Positions 22,507-34,105 of a stretch of 64,000 nt of DNA are shown here, piece after piece (within the stretch, counting starts at the first letter, position 1; every line of letters begins with the position of its first letter). A program made the translations under genes and the position numbers. The DNA comes from Gyromitra esculenta (Eukaryota > Ascomycota > Pezizomycetes > Pezizales > Discinaceae). Below the pieces are notes generated by a model that was not told the origin of the DNA, ran no database searches, and saw only the letters and a list, made by a program, of their open reading frames with translations. Where the stretch lies: positions 930,001 to 994,000 of the forward strand of contig JBCAML010000007.1 of the NCBI GenBank assembly GCA_038503075.1, given 5' to 3'.

Positions 22507-25500
22507 TCTCGGTAGCTGATTAGGAGGGGCACTACCGGTGAGCGCTCTTATAGATAGAATGATATAGTATTATCAGAACGGACGGTTCAAGGTACTTGCG
22601 GGATGAATATTCGTTAGATAAATTCGCGAGTTTGGTGATCCTAAAGACGGATTCAAAAGCCAGCGGGTTAAATTACTCGTTGGTTTTTCGTAATATATAG
22701 AGCTTTGCAATGCGTAGAGCTCTATAAAATACGCGGAGGGTAATTCATTGGTAGTATCATAAACACTTCGGTGGGTCTGCAAATTATGTTTAGAGTTTGT
22801 CGGAAGAATATCCAGTTGAAATTTTAAGCTCGATCTGCCAGAATGTTGGCGCTGGGATATAATATCCTGTAGTGGGGTGAGTCACCGTGAGTGTTATTTC
22901 CTCATTCTATGGCAAGCCAGGACTGCGGAACTAGGAAAAAAAAACTCAAACCAGCAAAAAAAAAAACAGGGCAGAATGCTTCTGGAAAACTGCACACAAT
23001 CACACGTAGCTCTATTGGGGTTTCGATCAAACCAAGACACATGTAGGCTTGTTATTATTATCAATTCCTTATATCTAGGAGATAAGGTTGTTTCTGAGAT
23101 GATACATGTACTAAGTTTGCACGTGACGTATAATTGTGTGTGTTCTAGAACATAATTACAGTTCGATAAATACGTTACGGTTGTATAAATTTAAATTATA
23201 GGAATAGGATTGTCAGTCAATATTATTGTTTCAGTAAACTTAGTCTGGTATCTTAGAATGAAACTCATTAATTTATGAGAGTCCTGCTACAGAGCCCCAG
23301 AGTTTGGTTCGAGACAAGCTACCACCATCCCTTTGAGATGAAACCTAAGGACAACTTATTCGTAGCTACAAATAGATTAATTTTGTCGTCTCGGTTAGGG
23401 TTGGTTGTATAATACATGTATTTGGATCGTTCCCAGCCTCGGATTTAGCTAAACTAGAGTCTAATCACGAGACAAACGTCAGCTTAGCGTGAGTGTAACC
23501 CCCCCCTCCTTTGGTCTTCTCCCCCCTTTTCATCCCCTCTCTTTGTTTTTGATTCCCCTTCATCGCTCAATCTTCCGTGGCAAGATTACTCGGATACCTA
23601 GCGGTTTCTTTAATTCGTCAATATTTCATAAGGGCAATTTCAAAGTCAATCCGAATATGCCGTAGGATAGCACAGTCCCCTAGGACCCTACATGTCCAAC
23701 CAGCCCGTTGAATGCCGCTCCGATGTATCATAGACAGGTATTCCGTGCTCTAATTACTAGAAGGATGTATTAAGATGACATTTATACACCTTTGATACCC
23801 TCCAAGATGTCTCAAAAATTCGATGGTTAACTCTGAGCCCGCAAGGACCGAGACCAAGATGGTATAGATATCATTACATGGACCTTTACATGGACCCAAG
23901 GGGACTGATCACTACAGGTCTGGGCATTTATGGAAATTATTACTTAGTGATTCAAAACTCCAAAACCGACGAACTTGATTGACCGCGTAAGGCACAAGTC
24001 AAACTAAAGCCACAGCCAAACCCAAGCATTGAAGTAGGTCTAACTGCAAATTAGCTCGCAACAGATATATGTATCTGTACAAAAGTCTAAATATCTGCCC
24101 TAACACCGAATTTAGTTAGTGCACACGTACTAAACTATATATTTGAGTATTCTATGGGCCTTGGTAGGCATGGAAAGCAAAAAGATATTTTATCCTTGCT
24201 TGCTCGTAGTCTTGTCGTCAGACCTCAGGTCAGGCCAAGCCAGGCAACGAGACTATACATGTTGCGTGAACACACCCACAGCTGGTCGGATAGGGCATAA
24301 TTACGTATAACCCCGGAACTTCATTTTTCGTTTTTTTATGATCCACCATTGCTTGCTGAAGGTTATGGAAGAGCCACTTTGTCTCCCGCTATGCGCAAAT
24401 CTCTGTCTTTGATACCAGAGGAATAGGTAAGTGATACCCATACCGAGCTTAGCTTAGGTCTAAGCAGAAATATCTGCCGCGTGCTGGTTTGGTCTGATTA
24501 GATCAAATTTGTAATATTTCGTTACAGTAATAAATCGATTACCGTTTTTCTCCCCTGCTCCTTTCTTATGTCATGGCGCTATAGATAGGTAGCTACTAGG
24601 CTCCCTACTCTAGAGTACAGCCATGGACTTGCATTTCGCAGCAAAATCATCTCCAATATATGTATAAGGGCATATAAATAGTGCTTAAGCTTAGTTATCT
24701 ATTTCTATTGTTTTTACGTAAAACTTGAACAGTCATTGATCGAAATGATTACCTTACCCTGAACGAAGTGCCCTGAACGAAGTGAAGGGTTACGGGGTAA
24801 AGAAAGAACTAATCTCAGTGCTGATTGGTCAATCGATCTGACCAGTAAATCACGATTGCCACCCTCCAAGAACAAGGGTGAGAGAACCCTAACCCAATAT
24901 CAGGACTTCAAAAGCATTGTGTGGAAAGCGTTGTGTAGAGCACCACCGTGAAGCGGTGGCCATAGGAGCGAGCTAGGAGGGATCGAACGCCGCGCAGAAG
25001 TGTGAGGTCCCGACTGCGAGCTTTTCGCAGGTTTATTAAAACTCAAGGCCCCCAGTGCTCTGGATGCTACAGATGTAGGGATAAGTTATTCAAAGTGGCG
25101 GTGCCATAGGTCTAAATTGAACTCTTCTTCGCACCGGCTGTTGCGGAGATTTTCAATCGTTCTTGTATTTTCTATCTTTGTATTGTTTCCTTCCTTTTAT
25201 TAACTTCATGATAGTGATTTTGGGCATATTTGTAAGTGAATGTTGGTGCTTGCGTACCCGCAGCACCGCCACTTCGCATCACTTACCTCTACACCCGTAG
25301 TTCATAAGATATGGTTCTTCGTCCGGGCATACGACCCCCTACAGAGCGACGAGGCTAGGTTTAGTGAGGCATATCACTAGATAATGGATTGCTGGGTGGC
25401 CGTCTCTAGTGGGTGATTGATTCTATAGCTAGCTAAAGAAACTGTTGCGTGATTGGAGGATTTGTGGAGGTCGAGCATCGCTTAATTTGTACCCTTTATT

Positions 25501-26025
25501 TATAGTTCTCGAAATATCCACGCCAAAATTTGCTCAGGTGTCCCATCAACTAAAATCCGGGGAAGAGACAAACCCGGATTTCTCTTTTGCCTATACTAGG
25601 AAACGGTACTAACAAACCTTAAGGCTACTACTTCATATATCGTTCTCTAAAACACATGCCCGAGTGTAAGATCGACGACGATAAGGTGTGAGTATTTACT
25701 TTGTATTACGTATACGTATCCACCACTTGATCATGATTAGAGTCTGATAACGTCTCTTCTCCTGAAAGTATTGACATATATGCATAGATTGTGCGCCTCG
25801 TCTGCGCTCTTCTGCAACCAGGGTTCATGTAAAATCACTTGAGCGAATTTCTGGCGTCCCAGAACCGAGGCCCAAATAGAATCATACGTACATATATCTC
25901 GGGTACTCTGGATAAAGTAATATTTTCCCGCATCGTGTTACAAGAAACCCCCAACTTTATGCAAAGGCTAATACAGGAAGTTTGTGTCACATTCTAGAAT
26001 ATCTGTAGTGTATTAAGACTCTTCA
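22507..26025. other. Gene-free stretch
   Basis: About 3.5 kb with no supported gene. Notable small items: a 14-bp tandem duplication (CCCTGAACGAAGTG) at 24757-24784, a CCACCG/CGGTGG hairpin near 24943, and a 12-bp inverted pair (AAGTGGCGGTGC) at 25093 and 25263. Confidence 0.45.
24757..24784. repeat. 14-bp tandem duplication
   Basis: CCCTGAACGAAGTG twice, back to back. Confidence 0.85.
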
Positions 26026-26027
26026 TA

Positions 26028-26421
26028 CCATAATATCTCGCGAATAACGAACACGCCCGGGCCGGGGGAATTGGGAATTGGTCCAGGCCAAATCAAAACC
26101 TAAATATAAAAGAGAGGGTTAGGGTTCATCTACACTCTCTTAGTGATGACTAGGTGTGGAATAACTTTAATATTTTATGTGGTCTACTTAGTAGGATATA
26201 CCAAAGAGATTAGCTGTCTTATCTAGCTTTGATCCTCCTTTTTATGGCTAGTAGAGCTTAGTATCTTGTGTACCAAGTAACAAACCCTGAAACCTACTTT
26301 GCCACGAGAATCTACCAATGGAGCCACTGGAACCACACGACGTCGATTTGACCTATCAAAACTCAGGCAGATTTCCAATATTCCCGGCCCGGGCGTGTTC
26401 ATTATTCTCGAGATACTACGG
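26028..26421. mobile_element. 394-bp MITE, CCGTA/CCCGGG type
   Basis: Terminal inverted repeats of about 41 bp with four or so mismatches: the left end starts CCATAATATCTCGCG and the right end, read on the other strand, starts CCGTAGTATCTCGAG. Both continue into GAACACGCCCGGGCCGGG. TA flanks each side (26026-26027 and 26422-26423), as for the Tc1/mariner superfamily. The interior encodes nothing recognisable, so it is non-autonomous. Confidence 0.85.
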
Positions 26422-26616
26422 TACTAAGCTTAAGGCTGAGGCGGAGAATTCTCAAAACTCTTAGTCTAACATGAGCAAGCCTGCACATATGATGTCTGAA
26501 CCCTATTTTGACCTCTTGCCGGTGGGGTCAGTTTAACACACCATGCGGTACCATGCCAACGAAACTCGGGACGCCTACCAGCCACAACACCAATATATAC
26601 ACCAAAGAATATATGT

Positions 26617-26632
26617 AAAAAAAAAAAAAAAA
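26617..26632. repeat. Poly(A) run of 16
   Basis: An uninterrupted A run; no retroposon body was recognised upstream of it. Confidence 0.8.
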
Positions 26633-26680
26633 CTCGCTTCTAGGGCTACATGTACCTTCATACTAAATTATCGGTTTAAT

Positions 26681-26790
26681 GGTTGGGGTTAGGTGGATTT
26701 GGGTTAGGGAGTTTTGGTTCAAAAGGATTTGGGTTAGGCAGATTAAGGTTAGGAGAGTTAGGAGGGGGTTTGGGGGGTTTCCCCCCTCTT
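26681..26790 (+). repeat. G-rich telomere-like array
   Basis: GGTTAGG or GTTAGG occurs five times in about 80 bp (for example GGATTTGGGTTAGG twice), followed by a GGGGGG/CCCCCC hairpin near 26773-26786. The units are imperfect and interspersed, so this is either a degenerate interstitial telomere-like tract or a G-quadruplex-prone tandem. Confidence 0.6.
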
Positions 26791-27349
26791 TGGAATATTT
26801 TAAATAATTAGAGGAGTATATTTTTTCCTCAGTGGGTAAAGCGGATATATTCTTTAAGTTTGCGTGTGTGTACGTACTAATGTTGCTATTAGCAGGCAGT
26901 CCAAGTTTCGTTAGCATGGTACTACCTAGTATGTTAAACTAATCCCCCCCTATCGGCTATAGTATTTTAAACGTTCGCTCGAATAAAACAGGTGCGCACA
27001 ATTGCAACATACGTGCAGCTACAGGCTACAGAACAGGTATTTTGGTTGATCGGTACACTCAAATGTATTAGCTGATTTAATGGCTAACTCATAGGGCCCT
27101 CAACAAGTGTGTGTATGCATATGTATTGCTATTAATGAATACATAAGTGCAGGTATGAAAATCTGAAGACGCGTTGGTTTCACGCAAATCCGAGGGTTAG
27201 TGGTTTACAAAATACACGTACGTACATAGTTTAATCGAACATTTCAAAAAACTATGATAAGGCAATATTAAATGAGCTATAGCTATTTGATCAACAACCT
27301 TGCGAGAGAAAAAGCCGGCGATCGGTCAAAGCGTATACATACTCACGTA

Positions 27350-27472
27350 CTCGTATCCTCACGACGTTTTTAAAACGGGCTAGGTCCGCATATCATACAA
27401 ACTGCCCTGAACTTACCTATTTTATACGGGACGCAGAGGTAGCCTGTTTTAAAAACGTCATGAGAATGCGAG
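27350..27472. mobile_element. 123-bp MITE, TA-flanked
   Basis: Inverted repeats of about 35 bp: left starts CTCGTATCCTCACGACG and right (other strand) starts CTCGCATTCTCATGACG. Both continue through GTTTTTAAAAC. TA lies on both sides (27348-27349, 27473-27474). Almost all of the element is terminal repeat, giving a hairpin-like unit. Confidence 0.82.
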
Positions 27473-27610
27473 TAATGGAAGAATGGACATGTTACTTGTA
27501 ATTGAAGGACAGTTCCGAACTAGCCTGCAGCTAGGTCCGCATAGAGGTGCAGACCAGCTGCAGTAGAGGAGTAACGAGAAGCAGATTCTAGCCAAAGAAT
27601 ACCGTAATAT

Positions 27611-27785
27611 CTTAGCGATACCGAACAGAGCTCCAGGCCGATGAAAGTAATTCTCGGATGGCTGAATGTGCATTGCGGCTCAATTATGGCCAATAAATGG
27701 CCAAGCACTGATGTGAATTTCGTGCATTCAGCCAACCAATCCGAGAATTATTTTCATCCCATAGCCCTGTTCGGTATCGCTAAGA
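27611..27785. repeat. Large imperfect hairpin, about 62-bp arms
   Basis: The left arm (27611-27672) reads CTTAGCGATACCGAACAG... to ...GGCTGAATGTGCA. The right arm (27723-27785) is its reverse complement with a few differences. The roughly 50-bp loop is rich in GGCCA. Probably a foldback or MITE copy lacking clear target duplications. Confidence 0.7.
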
Positions 27786-28074
27786 TAATATATTACAATA
27801 CTAGTGAATCAAACGAAATACATCAATAATTAACAGAGGTTTATTCGCTGCTCCAAGTCTGCAACATAACTACGCAGCTGTCGTTAAAAAAAAGTTAAGT
27901 TAAGCTTATCTGCGCCGCATTACAGCTCCCTAGAAGACTCTAGCTATAGGGCAATATTTAGCGCACTCATGATTAGAGAGGCCAATTTCTTTAACGCATT
28001 GTACGTCATATAAAAAGAAATCAAAACTTAAAAATTCTCACAGCCCAAACATGCCCATAGCCAGCTGCGGGCTG

Positions 28075-28243
28075 CAGTGAAAACCGGTCATATGGCGGAA
28101 CCAGGGTGTGGCGGACAGGAGTGCTTTGCGCAAGGGGACACAATATTCCTGAGCTGCACCACCTAGCAGATATTGTATCCCTCAACCAAAAAAATACCCC
28201 TGTCCGCCACACCCCAGTTCCGTCATGTAATCAGTTTTCACTG
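28075..28243. mobile_element. 169-bp inverted-repeat element, CAGTGAAAAC ends
   Basis: Arms of about 50 bp: both ends start CAGTGAAAAC and continue to a GGTGTGGCGGACAG block. Inner ACAATAT/ATATTGT pairs extend the hairpin. No clean target duplication is visible, and the flanks are not TA, unlike the other MITEs here. The CAGTG start would suit an hAT-type element, but the expected 8-bp duplication is not seen. Confidence 0.7.
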
Positions 28244-30316
28244 TGCTCGGGGTAGGCAATAAGTACCCGTGAATGCAAGTTGCTGGAAGGCTCAGTCGAT
28301 TGAGCGATTCAGTAGAATCTTATTGTTTGGCTACCTAGTCAGAATAGCGTGCATACAGATTGCATTTCCGGGAACGGGATTTCACTACCCTTTCGGGTAA
28401 GCTTGATGCCCCCCCACCGTGGCGCAGCATCCACATACTAGTATAAGCAAACCCTAGCCCAGGCTACTGCCGCCCAGATCGATACGATCGAGTCATCAGG
28501 TGGTTATGCTAGCTGAAATTGTGAAAGGGTCGAAGAAAATGAATATTGAAATCATTGGTATTGAAAGAGAAGGTTGAAGAATCGATTGCATTAATCAGAG
28601 CATGTGCAGCGAAACGAGCCTCACATCGACCATGGCGAATTGCTTGATTGGATTTCCGAAAGCTATAAGACCTTATGATCATATAGAGTAGTGAAGCTCT
28701 CGTAGTTTAGCATGCGCAGGTTTGAGTGTCGATCGTGCCTTCCAAGCCAATATTCTACCACTCTCGGCCGCCGGGGTTGCCAAAGAAAGGCTAGAAAATC
28801 TAATACCACATTAATAAATATATATATATTACTGAAGCTATTGCTATAGGTGGGTATACCAGAACAAAATTTCATTTTTAGTTCTAAAATCCCGACATAG
28901 ATCTCGAGTGCTCCAAAGAATATCCATATGTGATTAGATATATGTAACACATACATGTAATAAAAGCCATACCCTACTCCTGGAAAGATATTAGGATATC
29001 TGTAATAATAGGGTGAATAAAACCAAAAGTAGGTGTTCCTAGAAGCACTGATGATGTAGGAATTGTGGTTGGAGGGTCCTATAGAAAAATCAAACAAGGT
29101 TGAACACATCCTACCCTCACACGTGCCTAATTGGTTAACTTCCAAGACTACAAGCGTTATATTTACTGGGAAATCCCGATGGTGAATTTCTGGTAACAGA
29201 GAAACAATTCGGAGAGCGGAGAGCATAAATCGTTGTAGATCTCACGCAACCAACACGGATAGTTCAGCCACTACATCCTACATAAATCCATTCAGGGATC
29301 AGTCTAAGGCGCAAACACTCCAGTCAAACAAATTCGTAGAGAAGCTCTCGCCCCCACATCAGGTTTATCGCATCCGAGAAAGATGTCCAGCCACAAAAAT
29401 CCGCTGCATGGGGTTCTCGCAGAGGCAGAGCAATAGTCACGAATGTGTACCTAGATGGTTCCGGGAATGACAGCTCTCGGAACTCGTCCTTTCCTAGTAA
29501 TCGACCATGATATAAGCCGACTTCAGCTCTTGCAATTGCTAGAGCCCCCTTAGGGTTGATGCAGAGTTGCTAAAAGAAATTACTAAACAGGTGTTTTATG
29601 AGCTTCATGATGAGTTGGCCACATTAGCAGTCGACAGCCTCTCGTAATATCGGCACCAGGCGATTGTTCAACACCTACATATCCTCGAGCAAGGGTCACC
29701 CAAACCCATCCAAGGTACACCGAGGAAACCGACCCAGACTGTCACCCTTGCTCAAAAAAATACGCAACCCTCCTGCACGGTTCGGCCAGGTCCTTCGCTG
29801 TAAAGACTGTATGCCCAGCTGCGGCTTCAAAAATTCCAGGGGTTAGGGCGGATATACCCATCGAAAGGGATCTCAAGTGAAAGGCTCGCGGAAGCACTCC
29901 GTTAAGCAGAACGTAGCCGTGGATGAGCTCCGCGGATTCAATTTAGCGGCCTGCAAGGGTTACGGTGAGGGTGAGAATCGCCCCAATAAACATATGAGGT
30001 ACCCCAAAGGCCAACCAACTCCTATGACTCCAACTCTGTAGGCTTGCGCCAATTCTCCACGTGAAGCGCAAATACGCACTTGCGCCGTAGAACAGATCGA
30101 GCCGCAGATGCTCTGTATCCAGCCTTGTTGATGCTGCGGAGTTCAAGGAAAAATGCTTAGGAAAGTGGAACTTCTGCTCGAAAGCTAAGACCTGAAAACG
30201 CGGGTGCTGCCGCCGCCGTTAGCTGTACGACGAGCGGGCGTGGCGTTATAGAGTCGTTTTCTTTTGGGGGGGGGGTATCCTAACGCAATTCTTCCGAAAT
30301 CGTCTGCTGCCGAATG
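28244..30316. other. Gene-free stretch
   Basis: About 2 kb to the left of the MULE. A 187-codon Tyr/Phe/Ile-rich ORF on the minus strand at 28663-29226 has no recognisable domain and is probably fortuitous. No other gene or repeat pair was found. Confidence 0.45.
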
Positions 30317-30325
30317 ATGACGGGG

Positions 30326-30413
30326 GAGAAAACCTTTCCCATGCCAGCGACCGAACTGCAGCACTTCCGGATGCCATCCGCTAGAGAATATGCCAGCGAA
30401 AGTGTGGAACCTT
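30326..30413 (+). repeat. MULE left terminal inverted repeat
   Basis: About 88 bp, inverted match to 34824-34911. Confidence 0.9.
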
Positions 30414-31695
30414 TGCTGAGACCGGACATGAGACCAGGCCTGAGAGCGCTTGGGCCCAAGGAGGCTCAACTTCAACACCATGAATACACACGGTTTTTAT
30501 CAATATTTTGATTGAGCGAGCAAGAGAGCCGACGGCAATAAGTCCCCTGCCGAGGCACGAGTGCATAGGGGACTTTGCAAAGGAGGCTCTCGCGCGAGCG
30601 AGGAGCTGGCGGTTTTTGAAGGCGGAGAAGGCAAAAAGTCTAACATGTTGGAAGTATTTTGGGCTGTGCACAGACATTGAATTTCGCGAAAAATCACTCG
30701 GTTTATTACTTTACATTCAAAATACTTCCTCCCTCCCTCCATACCCGCTTGTCTAAACCTGACAGCCTCTTTTATTATGACCTTTATTTCCACAATTCCC
30801 ACATGTCTGACTACCTGGACCGCGTTCCAGTGCCGGATTTTCGCCATTTAGTAAGGCTTGCGCTCGCGTAACCTGTTTTTTTCGGGATCCGGGGGTGAGA
30901 CGAACAGTTCTTGGTCGACTGGCAGGTGCTCGTTGTGTAGTAGGTGGTGTACATTGAGGGAGATTTTTGAGATTCATATATTGCGGGATGTCATTTAAAG
31001 TGATTGGTTGAAGGTTGGTCAGATAGGTGTTTTTCCAGGTTTGAACGAAGAAATGTGAGGGGACAAAACTGCGAGGGCCGAAAGGTTGATCGAGTGCATG
31101 AATACAAGTAAAAGCATGACCACAAGGTATGCCATTTTCCTGAAAGTGACCGCAATCGCATATTCCCAGTCCAAGATCCACGATATATACCCGGTCATTG
31201 ATTTGCGTAACCTCGCCTGTAGTAGCACTAGACATTCGAACGGTATTTTTTTGTGACCAACGCTCGCTACTAAGCAGCTGCTGTAAGCAAAAGTCGGTAA
31301 AAATTTGGCCTTTTTTCAATAAATCGCATGCCTCCGAAAATCACTGGTAGCGTTGTGCCATGGTAGTGTGCCATATCTCATTAAGAAGGTCGAGAATTGA
31401 CAACTCCCGCTCCGATTTTAAGGTGTTGTTCATAGACTCCACAACATTTGATGTTTTGTGACCGAAATACTTTCCCAAATAGTATGAAGTAACCCAGAGA
31501 GTCAAATCAATACTGCCGAGATATGTAGCTGCTGGCTCGTTGACTTGCTTTAAAGCATTCATGTTTAGTGTAAATTCCGCCGAGGTTTTTGAATTCGCAA
31601 TTGGCCAAAAGAACTGCTCCACCCCCCGGTACCGCCAAGAAAAGTTACATTTTAAATGAAAACAACAAATCAAGCGTGTAATATCAGAGCCCAGT

Positions 31696-32983
31696 TTTCA
31701 TAGATGGTTGTTTTGTTGGTCGGTTGGGTATTCGGTTGCAAGGTTGTTCGGTGTTGTGATTATTCTTTATGTTTCCTTTGGGTTTTATTTATAATGAGTC
31801 ATACATGTGTCATCAAAAGGTCGGAGCATGAGTATATAAGCGAAGGGATTTTCCTTCTGTTGTATTTTTCCTTCTTCTTTCCTTAAGCAACGTCTTCTAC
31901 TGTCACTCTACTTGTATCCTACAATACAAGTCAGGATTCTCTCCAAAAGATCCTTCGTTTCATGGATGGATGTTTTGTTGATTGGTTAAGTACGTGGGTA
32001 CATGGTTGTCGCGTTTTGTTGTTGTTCTTTGTGTTTTCATGGGCTTTTTGTTGTAATGAGTCATGTCTTTGTCATCGAAGGAGCTGGAACGTGATATATA
32101 AGCGAAGGGATTTCCCCTCATATTGTACTTTTCCTTCTTCCTTCCTTAAGCAACGTCTTCTATTGTTTACTCTCAAATACAAAACTCCTACACTCGTAAC
32201 CCATCATTGTCGTCATCGTTCATCTTAACTTGATCCACTCGTAGAACCTGTAGAATCCTCGTACACACTCTCGCTGTCGGTTTCTCATTCAAGTAGCACT
32301 GCTCATCTCGAGGGATACTCGGGAGCTTGACAAGAAACCCACTCCTTGAGACTTCGTCGCCTCCGTGATACTTCTCGTAGTTATCACACCACTACATCAA
32401 CATAGTCTCGTTGTCAGAACCTTAAGTTCCCCTTGTCGTAGAGCCTGTGGAATCATCGTCCAAACTCTTGTTGTTAGCTTCCGTTCAAGTAGCACTACTC
32501 ACCTCTCACGGTTGAGTCTCTCGATAAGCCCTTCAGTATCCCTGAAGGTGAGCAGTACTACTTAAGCGAGATAAACAACACGTTCAAAGTACGCGACGTT
32601 TCTACAAGTTCTACAAGGGGTCTATCTCCAGAGATAGCCAATGGGACAATGATAAATGGGCGTTCGAGAACCGATAAGATTCCGATGTTTTTACAATAGA
32701 AGGTAACGAGAACGTTGCTTAAGGAAAGAAGAGAAAGAGAAACACAAACGACTAAAATCCTTCACTTAAATACCCCGCTTTTCTGTAACACCAACAACAA
32801 CCCGACAACAGCCAAAACACAAAGACATTATCCCAATTACCCAAATCTCGCCGAACAACAAAGAGATTATACAACCATCCAAACAATATAACTAAAAACC
32901 AGACCGCAATTCATTCCCTAAGTCAATCCATGAAATCACCATTGGAGATACCAAAGGGCTTGACGAAAACTCACTCCTTGAGA
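31696..32983. mobile_element. 1288-bp insertion within the MULE, 5-bp duplication
   Basis: CCAGT flanks it at 31691-31695 and 32984-32988. It encodes no recognisable protein. Three related segments occur inside: direct copies starting near 31696 and 31958 (TTTCAT-GATGG), and an inverted one at about 32650-32890. Each has a TATA-like TAT(A/T)TAAG(C/T)GAAGG box followed, after a CT-rich tract, by CTTTCCTTAAGCAACGT. A motif around CTCCTTGAGA recurs at 32340-32352 and at the right end. The 5-bp duplication suits an LTR-type non-autonomous (TRIM-like) element, but ends are not TG...CA, so it stays unclassified. Confidence 0.8.
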
Positions 32984-33278
32984 CCAGTATGGTGTCTGCT
33001 GCAAGTAATCCTTTATCTCGATCACTAATTAAAGTCATGTTTGTAGCTTGAGGAATAGCTGTTTTAAGATGTGTAAAAAACCATGACCAGAACGCAGTAT
33101 TTTCTCCCTCTACAATCACCCATGCTAATAAAAGATTATGCCCATTCCCATCAATTCCAACAGCAAGAAGTAAAGTTTGAATAAACCAAGCTTTAAGAAA
33201 TGTACCGTCAACTGCCATAAATTTCCTCATATGAACAAATGAAAGTTGACGTAAGACAGATCTTACCGCACAGAATCT

Positions 33279-34105
33279 CCTTTAGATAACAATCTGACGC
33301 TATAACTGCCTATTGCTATCCGCAACACAATACATGCGCGCAAGTCCTAATCGTTATGAATCAAAAGATAACCGTAGTGTTCAAAGTAGGGATCGAAAAG
33401 TTCCAAGAACTTCCAATAGTAGGTTTTAATAACAAACGCCGGCCGCCTACTTACGCTAGTCAATATCGTCATTGTCGTATCGTGTTTGTTCGAATATACT
33501 CTTCGTCTAACCAATCCTGACGGCGTGTTGCGACGCGTCGTGACTTTGAGGCGTGTCGCGTGAAGAACAACAAAGTCTTGAAGAAATAAAGGATTCTTCG
33601 TGAAGAAAGTATTACTTGAAGATGAAACGAACGCAGACCTCGAGAGTATGAATGAAAGTCGTATACCCTATACAATATAATATTGATAAGGCTCGTTCTT
33701 CGTCGCTAATGATCGTAAGAAGACTTTCTCAATGATAACACCTGATCACTTATAGTAGTCATTACAAAGCGCTATGTAATAACGTGAACTAACATGAAAA
33801 AATCCCATGTACTCGAAATGCTTTCGCTCCTACCCCTCTCATTATCATATGGCGTGATTGTCGGAATTAACCTAGCGACGCAACGTATAAGCGAATCGGG
33901 GAAGTGTTGATCGAAAGAGTTTGATCGATGACACAAGGAACCAAACATCCAATCCGAATCTTATTAATAATCAACCAAGATTAATAATAACCGACAGGGT
34001 CGATTGAACGCTAGTCCATATACACAGATCTTAAGCGAACTCAGTCGAATCAACTAAGTTACCAATGATAACAACCTGACAGGCAAATAAAACATCACTA
34101 ACGAA
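33279..34105. mobile_element. 827-bp insertion within the MULE, 5-bp duplication
   Basis: AATCT flanks it at 33274-33278 and 34106-34110 (a sixth base also matches). No coding region is recognisable. A GATAACAA(T/C)CTGAC motif lies near both ends (about 33286 and 34068) in the same orientation. Length and duplication size would fit a solo LTR, but canonical TG...CA ends are not evident. Confidence 0.78.

Noticed and set aside
25093..25274. 12-bp inverted pair AAGTGGCGGTGC as transposon ends
   Set aside because: Arms do not extend beyond 12-13 bp and no target duplication is visible.
28690..28775. Possible tRNA (box-A-like TAGTTTAGCATG and a CTTCCAA loop)
   Set aside because: No acceptor stem, no proper T arm on either strand.
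28663..29226. 187-codon minus-strand Tyr/Phe-rich ORF
   Set aside because: AT-driven composition with no recognisable membrane-protein family; probably chance.
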